From an uncultured Collinsella sp. (lineage in GTDB: Bacteria; Actinomycetota; Coriobacteriia; Coriobacteriales; Coriobacteriaceae), in contig CAUBQN010000011.1 of NCBI GenBank assembly GCA_958438125.1, positions 1 through 23,954 on the forward strand: 23,954 bases of DNA. The letters are read 5' to 3'. Positions 7,405 to 14,488 of the stretch are shown piece after piece. The position numbers and the translations under genes were made by a program. The notes under the pieces were generated by a model. It worked only from the letters and a program-made list of their open reading frames with translations. It was not told the DNA's origin and did not search any database. How positions within the stretch are numbered: the first letter of the stretch is position 1; the number at the start of each line of letters is the position of its first letter.

Positions 7405-7425
7405 GAAATACATCTGATGTATTTC
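7405..7425. promoter_or_regulatory. 21-bp palindromic operator
   Basis: GAAATACATC (7405-7414) and GATGTATTTC (7416-7425) are perfect inverted 10-mers around a single central T. Length and symmetry are typical of a GntR-family dimer site. It lies between the divergent permease and regulator genes and shares the CTGATG core with the neighbouring boxes and with CTCTGATGAATT (7519-7530) just upstream of the regulator, pointing to autoregulation and control of the permease operon. Confidence 0.7.
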
Positions 7426-7549
7426 CTGAACAATCTGTTTTTGACGGTAAACGGCTACTTACAGCTCTCCATTGTCGGAGCGAACCACCGCGGCTTCTGT
7501 TAAATGAGCTAGAATAGCTCTGATGAATTCTTTTGATATGAGGTGAAGC

Positions 7550-8242
7550 GTGGCACGAGCCGATTCGGGACTCCCCGAGCAGATTTCGGAGAAAATTATT
7601 CAACTGATCCTGGATGAGCATCTTGAGCAAGGCGACCGCCTGCCCAAGGAGGCTGTGCTCGTCGAGCGCCTGGGTGCTGGCAGGAGCACCGTACGCGAGG
7701 CTATGAAGCTGCTGCAGTCGCGCAACATCGTGCGCATTAAGCAGGGCTCGGGCACCTATGTGGCATCAAACCCCGGCGTTGCCGACGATCCGCTGGGCTT
7801 TACCTTTATCGATGACAAGAGGCGCCTGGCACGCGACCTGCTCGAAGTGCGCTTTATGATCGAGCCGCAGATGGCCAGCATGGCCGCAGAGCACGCGACC
7901 GACGATCAAATCATCTGCATTAAAGAGCTTTGCGATGAGTCCGAGCACTTGGCCGCGCGGGACGAAGACTATTCTGCCGCCGACACCGCGTTTCACATCG
8001 CAATTGCCGAAAGCTGCGGCAACCTCGTCGTTCCCCGCCTAATGGGCGTGCTCAAGGCGTCTGTCCCCCTGTTTATTGACGTGACCGGCAAAAAGCTGGT
8101 TGAGGAAACCATCCGCACCCACCGTGGCGTGGCCGACGCCATCGCCGCGCGCAATCCCACCGCAGCGCACGACGCGATGTACCTGCATCTGGTGTACAAC
8201 CGCAACATGATCGCAGAGGGAGCGCAGGAACAGAGCAAATAG
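7550..8242 (+). CDS. FadR/FCD-type GntR transcriptional regulator
   Basis: The 230-aa protein has an N-terminal winged helix-turn-helix (about residues 10-72: QISEKIIQLILDEHLEQGDRLP, RSTVREAMKLLQ, QGSGTYV) and a C-terminal FCD effector domain (about 95-220) with the histidines expected for metal/ligand binding in DTAFHIAIAESCGN, TIRTHRGVADAI and AAHDAMYLHL. FadR-subfamily regulators of this type commonly sense sugar acids (GntR, UxuR, ExuR, DgoR). The start is GTG behind GAGGTGA with 4 nt spacing. It is divergent from the GntP-dehydratase operon across palindromic sites, so it is most likely their repressor. It is upstream of, and separately terminated from, the dehydrogenase gene. Confidence 0.92.
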   Translation: MARADSGLPEQISEKIIQLILDEHLEQGDRLPKEAVLVERLGAGRSTVREAMKLLQSRNIVRIKQGSGTYVASNPGVADDPLGFTFIDDKRRLARDLLEVRFMIEPQMASMAAEHATDDQIICIKELCDESEHLAARDEDYSAADTAFHIAIAESCGNLVVPRLMGVLKASVPLFIDVTGKKLVEETIRTHRGVADAIAARNPTAAHDAMYLHLVYNRNMIAEGAQEQSK

Positions 8243-8255
8243 ACGTCCGCACGGC

Positions 8256-8282
8256 AAGGGCGAGACTACCGTTCGCCTTTTA
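8256..8282 (+). terminator. Weak terminator after the GntR gene
   Basis: AAGGGCGA (8256-8263) pairs with TCGCCTTT (8273-8280), with one G-U pair, and runs into TTTT. It starts 14 bp after the regulator's stop codon and separates it from the operator of the dehydrogenase gene. Confidence 0.45.
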
Positions 8283-8285
8283 AAA

Positions 8286-8297
8286 GTGAACGTTCAC
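8286..8297. promoter_or_regulatory. LacI-type operator box (perfect palindrome GTGAACGTTCAC)
   Basis: This is a perfect 12-bp palindrome located 106 bp upstream of the dehydrogenase start. The same box, with small changes, occurs before the GH105 and GPH transporter genes. TGAACGTTCA-like symmetric CG-centred sites are characteristic of LacI-family repressors. Confidence 0.75.
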
Positions 8298-8368
8298 CTG
8301 ATTTTAGGGAATAAGGGGTGGCTATTACGCCGCTTCACCTATACTGACCTTGTATGAAAAGCAAGACT

Positions 8369-8387
8369 TATATAGATGAACGTTTCT
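8369..8387 (+). promoter_or_regulatory. Candidate -10 element with second operator box
   Basis: A TATATA hexamer (8369-8374) is followed at once by ATGAACGTTTCT (8376-8387), a degenerate copy of the GTGAACGTTCAC box. The possible -35 TTGTAT (8350-8355) is spaced too closely to be convincing. A site just downstream of the -10 would block initiation or clearance, and with the box at 8286 could support looping. Confidence 0.5.
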
Positions 8388-8402
8388 TTTGAAAGGATCG
8401 CT

Positions 8403-9212
8403 ATGTCTGATCTTATGGACAGCTTCCGTCTGGACGGCAAGGTCGCACTGGTGACCGGCGCCACCTACGGCATTGGCATGGCCATTGCCGAGGCGCTCGG
8501 AGAGGCCGGCGCCAAGATCGCCTTTAACGCCCGTCACGCCGACAAAGTCGCCGAAGCCGAGAAGCACTACCGTGAGCTGGGCTTTGACGCTCACGGCTAT
8601 GTTGCCGACGTCACCGACGAGACTGTCGTCGCCGAGCTCATCGCCAAGATCGAGGCCGACTTTGGCACCACGCCCGACATCCTGGTCAACAACGCCGGCG
8701 TCATCCAGCGTACCCCGATGCTCGACATGAGCGCCGAGGACTTCCGCCGCGTCGTCGATATCGACCTCAACGCACCGTTTATCGTGTCAAAGGCCTGCCT
8801 GCCTGGCATGATCGCCAAGGGCCACGGCAAGATCATCAACATCTGCTCGATGATGAGTGAGCTGGGCCGCGAGACCATCGCCGGCTATGCCGCGGCCAAG
8901 GGCGGCCTGAAGATGCTCACCAAGAACATCTGCTCCGAGTTTGGCGAAGCCAACATCCAGTGCAACGGCATTGGGCCCGGCTACATCGCCACGCCGCAGA
9001 CCGCGCCGCTGCGCGAGACGCAGCCTGACGGAAGCCGCCATCCGTTTGACCAGTTCATCATTGCCAAGACGCCGGCCGCCCGTTGGGGCACGCCCGAGGA
9101 CCTGAAGGGCCCCGCCGTGTTCCTGGCTTCCGACGCGTCGAACTTCGTCAACGGCCACATCCTCTACGTCGACGGCGGCATCCTCGCATACATTGGAAAG
9201 CAGCCTCAATAA
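8403..9212 (+). CDS. Short-chain dehydrogenase, DhuD/KduD/IdnO type
   Basis: The 269-aa classical SDR has the NAD(P)-binding TGATYGIG (residues 18-25), NNAG (96-99), catalytic Ser149 and the Y162-x3-K166 motif. The closest relatives are 'gluconate 5-dehydrogenases' and the DhuD reductase of unsaturated-uronate catabolism, which reduces 3-deoxy-glycero-2,5-hexodiulosonate to 2-keto-3-deoxygluconate. The QPDGSRHPFDQFI insertion before the C-terminus is typical of that subgroup. The RpiB-like gene directly downstream matches the DhuI partner, which argues for DhuD over IdnO. I chose the ATG after GAAAGGA; an in-frame ATG at 8376 lies inside the operator. LacI-type boxes link it to the pectin operons. 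Confidence 0.85.
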   Translation: MSDLMDSFRLDGKVALVTGATYGIGMAIAEALGEAGAKIAFNARHADKVAEAEKHYRELGFDAHGYVADVTDETVVAELIAKIEADFGTTPDILVNNAGVIQRTPMLDMSAEDFRRVVDIDLNAPFIVSKACLPGMIAKGHGKIINICSMMSELGRETIAGYAAAKGGLKMLTKNICSEFGEANIQCNGIGPGYIATPQTAPLRETQPDGSRHPFDQFIIAKTPAARWGTPEDLKGPAVFLASDASNFVNGHILYVDGGILAYIGKQPQ

Positions 9213-9262
9213 GCGTCACCGCAACTGCCCACATCAGGTTTCATCCACTCGTTTTTCATTTG

Positions 9263-9327
9263 AGTTGCGGTGAGATAAGGATTGGTTTTGGCTTCTATCA
9301 GGCAAAACAGTCCGTATTTCACCGCAA
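9263..9327. repeat. Dispersed hairpin element, copy 1
   Basis: An AGTTGCGGTGAGATAAGG arm (9263-9280) is separated by 31 nt from CCGTATTTCACCGCAA (9312-9327), forming an imperfect long stem. The right half (AAAACAGTCCGTATTTCACC and the next four bases) is identical to the element at 12180-12246, and the spacer length is the same. A further orphan half, TCACCGCAACT, lies at 9216-9226 just after the dehydrogenase stop. It sits between the dehydrogenase and isomerase genes and could alter mRNA stability or expression of the isomerase. Confidence 0.75.
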
Positions 9328-9352
9328 GTTAGAAATAGAAAGGTAATTCGCA

Positions 9353-9994
9353 ATGAAGATCGCTCTGATCAATGAGAACTCTCAGAACTCCAAGAACCCT
9401 ATGATCGAGGCTGCCCTTAAGAAGGTTGTCGAGCCCATGGGGCACACCGTCTTTAACTATGGCATGTATGCCGACGCCGATTCCAAGCCCCTCACCTACG
9501 TGCAGAACGGCATCCTTGCCGCCGTGCTGCTGAACTCCGGCGCTGCCGACTACGTCGTGACCGGCTGTGGCACCGGCGAGGGCGCCATGCTCGCCTGCAA
9601 CTCCTTCCCCGGCGTGCTGTGCGGCCATGTTGCCGACCCGCTCGATGCCTACACCTTTGCCCAGGTCAACGACGGTAACGCTGTCGCCATGCCCTTCGCC
9701 CTCAAGAACGGCTGGGGCCAGGAGCTCAACCTCGAGTACACCTTTGAGAAGCTCTTTGGCTTTGGTTCGGGCAACGGCTATCCTGCCGAGCGTGTTGAGC
9801 CCGAGCAGCGCAACAAGAAGATCCTCGACGGCGTCCGCGCTGTGACTATGCGTCCGCTCGTCGACGTTCTGGGCGAGATCGATCAGGACCTGGTGAAGGG
9901 CGCACTTGCCGGCGAACACTTCCAGGAGTACTTCTTTGCCAACGCAACCGACGAGGCCATCATCACCAAGGTCAAGGAGATCCTGGGCCTCTAA
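9353..9994 (+). CDS. RpiB/LacA-type sugar isomerase, DhuI-like
   Basis: The 213-aa protein belongs to the RpiB/LacAB isomerase family. The catalytic CGTGEG (residues 72-77), with the active-site cysteine, is followed by GAMLACNSFPGVLCGHVADP. It is longer than RpiB (about 150 aa) owing to a C-terminal extension (about residues 130-213), which matches DhuI, the 4-deoxy-L-threo-5-hexosulose-uronate isomerase described in streptococci. Together with the preceding SDR it would replace the classical KduI/KduD pair. The ATG follows AAAGG. The 140-bp gap to the dehydrogenase contains a hairpin repeat, but both genes point the same way and probably share the upstream promoter. A strong terminator follows. 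Confidence 0.85.
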   Translation: MKIALINENSQNSKNPMIEAALKKVVEPMGHTVFNYGMYADADSKPLTYVQNGILAAVLLNSGAADYVVTGCGTGEGAMLACNSFPGVLCGHVADPLDAYTFAQVNDGNAVAMPFALKNGWGQELNLEYTFEKLFGFGSGNGYPAERVEPEQRNKKILDGVRAVTMRPLVDVLGEIDQDLVKGALAGEHFQEYFFANATDEAIITKVKEILGL

Positions 9995-10019
9995 TCGCAC
10001 GACTCATTGCAGCTAACGC

Positions 10020-10060
10020 AAGCGGCGGTCGTCCCACGTACGGGACGACCGCCGCTTTTT
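10020..10060 (+). terminator. Strong rho-independent terminator
   Basis: AAGCGGCGGTCGTCCC (10020-10035) pairs perfectly with GGGACGACCGCCGCTT (10042-10057) over a 6-nt loop and runs into TTTTT. It ends the dehydrogenase-isomerase operon 26 bp after its stop and separates it from the convergent OYE-like gene. Confidence 0.93.
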
Positions 10061-10114
10061 GCTATCTACCGACTGACGCCGCGGGGATAGGCCTCACATG
10101 CACCAAGGGGTTGA

Positions 10115-12064
10115 CTAGAGCTCGCAAGCAACCTTGTAGCCGTCGCCGATGGCGTCGCGGATGTTGCCGCACTTGTTGGCATCGCCCAACACGTGGGTGG
10201 TAACGCCGGCTGCAGCAAGGTCGTCGGCCAACTTGGTATTGGGACGATAGCCCATGGCAAGTACCAGCGTATCGGCATCGGCGATGGTGTGGATCTCGCC
10301 GTCCTTTTCGTAGCTGATGGCATCCTCGGTAATCTCGGTCACCTTGGCCTCGGTCAGCACGTGAACGCCCTTGGAGAGCATGCGCGTGATGAGCACCGCG
10401 CGACCGGCGCCGCCCTCGTTGGCGGCGAGCGTCTTGGTCATCTCGATGACGGTGACGTCGCGATTGGCCGGCGACAGATCGTTGACCAACGGGGCCAGGT
10501 AGTCGGCCGTCTCGCAACCGACGGTGCCGCCGCCCACGATGACAATCTTCTTGCCCGGGAAAGCCTTGCCACCCAGCAGGTCGTCAGCCGTCATAACCTG
10601 CTTAAAGCCCTGCATGAAGGCCGGGGCGATGGGCTCGGCGCCATAAGCCAGGACAACCTCGTAACCCGCGTAGTCACGCTGAATGTCCTCGGCAGTAAGC
10701 TCGGTGCCAAATACGCACTTCACGCCGGCCTCGGCCAGGCGACGGTACTGATACTTGATCACGCGGGTGAGCTCCTGCTTTGCCGGCGGAACGGCTGCGA
10801 TGCGCATCTCGCCGCCCGGCTCATCCTGCTTATCCACGAGCACCACGTTGTGGCCGCGCTTGGCGGCAATGTAGGCTGCCTCCATGCCCGCAGGACCAGC
10901 ACCCACAACGAGCACGTTCTTGGCCTCGGCGGCAGGCTCGTAGCCGGCTTCGTCGCGCTCCACGTCCGGATTGACGGTGCAGGAGATGCGCTTGCCAAAC
11001 ATAATGCCGTTCAGGCAGCGCAGGCAGCCAATGCAGGGGCGAATATCGTCGGCGTTGCCGGCAGCGGCCTTGTTGCAGAACTCGGCATCGCACAGATTGG
11101 CGCGGCCCATCATACAGATGTCGGCAGCGCCGTCCTCGATCAGCTCCTCGGCGATCCAGGCCTCGTTGATACGTCCGACGGTGGCGACAGGAATGTTGAC
11201 GTGCTTTTTGATCTCGCGCGAGCAGGCAGCGTGCGAGGCCTGCTGGGTACCGGCGGCAGGAATCGCGGAACCGCGCTTGATGGTGGTGCCGCCCGACACA
11301 TGAATCATGTCGACGCCGGCCTTCTCCAGGCGACGCGAGACGTAGATCATGTCGTTGAGGGTCAGACCGCCATCGGTGTACTCATTGCCCGAGATGCGGA
11401 CGTCGATGATAAAGTCCTTGCCGCAGCGCTCGCGAATCTCGGCGATGACCTCGAGCAAAAAGCGCATGCGGGCGTCGAGCGAGCCGCCGTACTCATCGGT
11501 ACGCTTGTTATAGAGCGGGGTCAAGAAACCGCCGAGCATGCCGTGGGCGTGCGCCGCATGGACCTCGACGCCATCGACACCGGCCTTCTGCATACGCACG
11601 GCAGCGTCGCCAAACTGATGCGTGAGCTCGTGAATCTCGTCGACCGTGATAGGACGCGGTGCCTCACGGGCATAGGACGGTCCCACGAAGGACGGAGCGA
11701 TCAGGCGCGGCGTGCCCGGAATGTTAAAGGCCATGTAGGCGGGGTGGAAGAGCTGCGGCATGATCTTACAGCCATACTCATGCACGGCGGCGGCGAGCTT
11801 TTCCCAGCCAGGGATAAACGTGTCGTCGTAGCAGCACATGTCACCCGGCAGATAGGTATAGGTAGGCTCGACCGTCACGACCTCGGTAATGATGAGGCCC
11901 ACGCCGCCCTTGGCGCGGGCACGGTAATGATCGACCAAGTCGTCGGTCACATAGCCATGATCGGCCAGGTTGGTGGACACCGGCGGCATAAAGACGCGGT
12001 TCTTGACCTCGGTCGTACCGACCTTGATCGGACTAAAGAGCATCGGGTAGGCGGAGGACTCCAT
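10115..12064 (-). CDS. OYE/2,4-dienoyl-CoA-reductase-like Fe-S flavoenzyme
   Basis: The 649-aa protein has an N-terminal FMN TIM barrel of the old-yellow-enzyme family (about residues 5-330; HAAHAHGML at 169-177, NKRTDEYGGS at 186-195), a 4Fe-4S site with Cys344, 347, 350 and 362, and a C-terminal FAD/NAD(P) Rossmann part (GAGPAG at 388-393; a second VGGGTVG further on). Relatives are FadH, trimethylamine dehydrogenase and bile-acid/enoate reductases. The C-x2-C-x2-C spacing resembles trimethylamine dehydrogenase more than FadH. Such enzymes reduce activated C=C bonds or oxidise C-H bonds. The ATG follows AAAGGA. It is the last gene of the long pectin run, 198 bp behind the GltD-like gene with a hairpin repeat in the gap. 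The substrate is unknown; an unsaturated sugar or an aromatic released from pectin are possibilities. Confidence 0.87.
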   Translation of the reverse strand: MESSAYPMLFSPIKVGTTEVKNRVFMPPVSTNLADHGYVTDDLVDHYRARAKGGVGLIITEVVTVEPTYTYLPGDMCCYDDTFIPGWEKLAAAVHEYGCKIMPQLFHPAYMAFNIPGTPRLIAPSFVGPSYAREAPRPITVDEIHELTHQFGDAAVRMQKAGVDGVEVHAAHAHGMLGGFLTPLYNKRTDEYGGSLDARMRFLLEVIAEIRERCGKDFIIDVRISGNEYTDGGLTLNDMIYVSRRLEKAGVDMIHVSGGTTIKRGSAIPAAGTQQASHAACSREIKKHVNIPVATVGRINEAWIAEELIEDGAADICMMGRANLCDAEFCNKAAAGNADDIRPCIGCLRCLNGIMFGKRISCTVNPDVERDEAGYEPAAEAKNVLVVGAGPAGMEAAYIAAKRGHNVVLVDKQDEPGGEMRIAAVPPAKQELTRVIKYQYRRLAEAGVKCVFGTELTAEDIQRDYAGYEVVLAYGAEPIAPAFMQGFKQVMTADDLLGGKAFPGKKIVIVGGGTVGCETADYLAPLVNDLSPANRDVTVIEMTKTLAANEGGAGRAVLITRMLSKGVHVLTEAKVTEITEDAISYEKDGEIHTIADADTLVLAMGYRPNTKLADDLAAAGVTTHVLGDANKCGNIRDAIGDGYKVACEL

Positions 12065-12179
12065 ACAGGGTTCCTTTCATTTGAGCCGCTCGGCGGCAGT
12101 TGCTGACGTACCTATCGTACCAGAAACCGTGCAGCACCCGACCGCACGCGCTCCCCCAGTCTCTGCTCAACCCCCAAAA

Positions 12180-12246
12180 AGTTGCGGTGAAATACGGGGC
12201 AGCCGAGGCTTTTCACAGCCAAAACAGTCCGTATTTCACCGCAACT
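12180..12246. repeat. Dispersed hairpin element, copy 2 (18-bp perfect arms)
   Basis: AGTTGCGGTGAAATACGG (12180-12197) is perfectly inverted as CCGTATTTCACCGCAACT (12229-12246) with a 31-nt spacer ending in AAAACAGT. The same arms, spacer length and AAAACAGT appear at 9263-9327. It lies 16 bp beyond the stop of the GltD-like gene and before the OYE-like start. It has no T-tract, so it looks like a mobile or REP/BIME-like palindromic repeat and not a classical terminator. Confidence 0.85.
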
Positions 12247-12261
12247 GATGGATGGGATGTG

Positions 12262-13479
12262 TTAGAGACCCAAATAGGCAGTCATGCCTTCGACGGCGAG
12301 CTTGGCGCCGGCTACGGCGTGAACAACCGTCAGCGGGCCGTTAACCACGTCGCCGGCGGCAAAGACACCGGGCACGGTGGTCATGCCGTTCTCGTCGACC
12401 GAAAGAAGGCCGCAATGGTCGGTCTCCAAGCCACCCGTCGTGAGCACAAGCTTGTCCTTGGGCACCTGAGACGCCGCAATCACAACTGTGTCGGCGGACA
12501 CATGGTCGAGCTCTTCCTCGTAGCCCACCACATTGTTGTCCTCGTCAAAGATAGCCGTCTCGAACACCGGACCGTTATCATCGATGGCGCAGATCGCCTT
12601 GCCGCACACAATCTCGGCACCGTCAAGCTCGGTCAGCTCCACCTCGTCATCGATGGCCGAGATATGGCGCGATCGAGCATACACGGTGACCTTACGAGCG
12701 CCCGAGCGCAGCGCCGTGCGGGCCACATCCATGGCCACGTTACCGGCACCGATGACCGCCACGTTCTGCCCGATTGCCACGCTCGCGGGGTCGACCAGGT
12801 AATCGATACCAAAAAGCACGTTGCCGCGCGATTCGCCGGGAATACCCAACTTTCGAGCTCGCCAGGTACCGGTACCGACAAAGACCGCGTCGTAGCCGTC
12901 ACGTAGCAGGTCATCGATGTGCAGTGCGCCGCCGATGGTGGTCGAGGGGCGCACGCGCACGCCAAGCGAGCACATCACGTGACGGTACTTTTGCACGAGC
13001 GCACGGGGCAGGCGGAACTCGGGGATACCGTACTCCAGCACACCGCCGACCTCGGGGCGCTGTTCAAATACCGTGACGGCACAGCCCAGCTGGGCCATCT
13101 TAATGGCCACGGTAATACCGGCAGGACCGGAACCGACCACAGCAACCTGTTTGCCGCACGACGGCGCGGGCGTCCACTCCTTACGATCCAAATACGCTGT
13201 CGAGATATAGTTCTCGATGCTCGAGAAATGTACGGGTGTGCCCTTGCGGCCCTGGATGCAAGCACCCTCGCACTGGCCCGAATGGTTGCACACCATGGAG
13301 CAGACCGCGCTCATGGGATTGTTCTGGAACAGCAGCTCGCCCGCCTCTTCTAGACGACGCTGTTTGAACAGGTCGATGACCCGCGGAACAGGCGTCTGAA
13401 CCGGACAGCCCTTAATCTGACAGAACGCCCTTTTACAACCTAGGCAACGATTCGCCTCTTCGACAATGTGGATAGCCAC
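12262..13479 (-). CDS. GltD-like NAD(P)H-dependent Fe-S flavoprotein
   Basis: The 405-aa protein resembles the small subunit of glutamate synthase and other NAD(P)H:acceptor flavoproteins. The N-terminus carries two cysteine sets for 4Fe-4S clusters (C12-x2-C-x4-C-x4-C, and CSMVCNHSGQCEGAC), then an FAD site (VVGSGPAG) and an NAD(P) site (VIGAGNVAMDVARTALRSGA), ending with the FAD motif GVFAAGDV. It is shorter than GltD (about 470 aa) and there is no GltB large subunit nearby, so it probably feeds electrons from NAD(P)H to another protein, plausibly the OYE-like enzyme downstream. I chose GTG behind AGGGGAG; an in-frame TTG at 13506 is a weaker option. It is 102 bp after the isomerase-like gene. 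Confidence 0.85.
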   Translation of the reverse strand: MAIHIVEEANRCLGCKRAFCQIKGCPVQTPVPRVIDLFKQRRLEEAGELLFQNNPMSAVCSMVCNHSGQCEGACIQGRKGTPVHFSSIENYISTAYLDRKEWTPAPSCGKQVAVVGSGPAGITVAIKMAQLGCAVTVFEQRPEVGGVLEYGIPEFRLPRALVQKYRHVMCSLGVRVRPSTTIGGALHIDDLLRDGYDAVFVGTGTWRARKLGIPGESRGNVLFGIDYLVDPASVAIGQNVAVIGAGNVAMDVARTALRSGARKVTVYARSRHISAIDDEVELTELDGAEIVCGKAICAIDDNGPVFETAIFDEDNNVVGYEEELDHVSADTVVIAASQVPKDKLVLTTGGLETDHCGLLSVDENGMTTVPGVFAAGDVVNGPLTVVHAVAGAKLAVEGMTAYLGL

Positions 13480-13581
13480 GCAACTCCCCTTTTTAATGCA
13501 ATCCAATGGGGCGACGATAAAGACCCTTCACCGCCGCCCCATACAGGTAATCTCAATCTGCCGACACGGCAAAAGCCAATG

Positions 13582-14487
13582 CTATAACTCGCGATGCGAA
13601 GCCCCGCAGCGAGCGGACATGTGCTCGAGTGTCGCCAGGCAGTCAGCCGCCGTCGCCGGCACGCTGTTCTCGACCACGCAGGGAATCCCAGGGCAGGCGG
13701 CGGCAGCCCAGGCCACCACGGGCTCAAAGTCATAGCGACCCGTCTCGCCCACGCCGTGGCACACCAGGCGTGAGCCCGTACCGTCGCACCAACCGGCTTC
13801 GTCCTCGTTATCAACGACCTCAAAATCCTTGGCGTGCAGCACGCGGATCTTACTGCCGCATAAGTAGAGCATGCGCGCTGTGATTTCCTGCGCTTCGTCA
13901 ACAACGCTGGGGTGCAGCAGCGACACTGGGTCGTAGATCACGCCGAGCGACGGGCTCGAGACGCGCTCCAGCACCTCACGGCAGCGATCCGGCGTATTAA
14001 CCGTCTCGTTCCAACCGGGCTCGATCAGTATTTGCCCGCCCACGGCCTCGGCCCGATCGCAGACGTGTGCGAGTCCGTCCATAAAAGCCTCGAGTGCCTC
14101 ATCAGTCATGCGGTCGTCAGCAACGCGGTTCTGCGCATTGGGGCGACCGGTCTCGGTACCCACCGGGCAGCCGCCGAGCATCTTGGCAAAGTTCAGGCAC
14201 GCCTCGTACTCGGCAAAGTTATCCATGAGCTGTTGGCGATCGGGCGTCGCCAAATTCTTATAGCAGCCGAGCACGGCGACCGAAACGCCCGACTCATCGA
14301 GCACGGCACGCAAATGGTCGGCAAGCTCGCTGGTCAGGCCGCCTCGATCGATCCCCATCGATGCGTAGAGCACCTTGCTCGGCAGCTGAATGCACGAAAA
14401 GCCCAGCTCTCCCGCCATGCGAATGCGTTCCTCGACGGTCCCCTGCGGAAGGTCGTGCAAACGTACACCCGGAGTAATAGCCCCCAC
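13582..14487 (-). CDS. TIM-barrel sugar isomerase/epimerase-like protein (AP-endonuclease-2 fold)
   Basis: The protein of about 301 aa is of the xylose-isomerase-like TIM-barrel superfamily. Likely metal/substrate residues are in ILIEPGWNETV, GVIYDPVSLLHP, IRVLHAKDFEV and CVVENSVPA, the order seen in hydroxypyruvate isomerases and tagatose 3-epimerases. The substrate is unknown; the context suggests a keto-sugar or uronate derived from pectin. The frame runs into the 3' end of GH105, but the recognisable sequence begins at GAITPGVRLHDL. I chose the GTG just past the GH105 stop, with AAGGGA 10 nt upstream. A GTG at 14496 would overlap GH105 but sits too close to that site. It is translationally coupled to GH105. 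Confidence 0.82.
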   Translation of the reverse strand: MGAITPGVRLHDLPQGTVEERIRMAGELGFSCIQLPSKVLYASMGIDRGGLTSELADHLRAVLDESGVSVAVLGCYKNLATPDRQQLMDNFAEYEACLNFAKMLGGCPVGTETGRPNAQNRVADDRMTDEALEAFMDGLAHVCDRAEAVGGQILIEPGWNETVNTPDRCREVLERVSSPSLGVIYDPVSLLHPSVVDEAQEITARMLYLCGSKIRVLHAKDFEVVDNEDEAGWCDGTGSRLVCHGVGETGRYDFEPVVAWAAAACPGIPCVVENSVPATAADCLATLEHMSARCGASHREL

Positions 14488-14488
14488 G

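Noticed and set aside
10193..12106. Plus-strand frame of 637 codons opposite the OYE-like gene
   Set aside because: It is an antisense shadow; the minus strand has the FMN, Fe-S and FAD motifs in order.
9216..12246. CRISPR-like array from the repeated AAAACAGTCCGTATTTCACC sequence
   Set aside because: Only two distant full copies exist, each within a long inverted repeat; there is no regular spacing.
12262..13479. Glutamate synthase small subunit proper (gltD)
   Set aside because: No gltB is nearby and the protein is shorter than GltD; the fold is shared by many NAD(P)H:acceptor flavoproteins.
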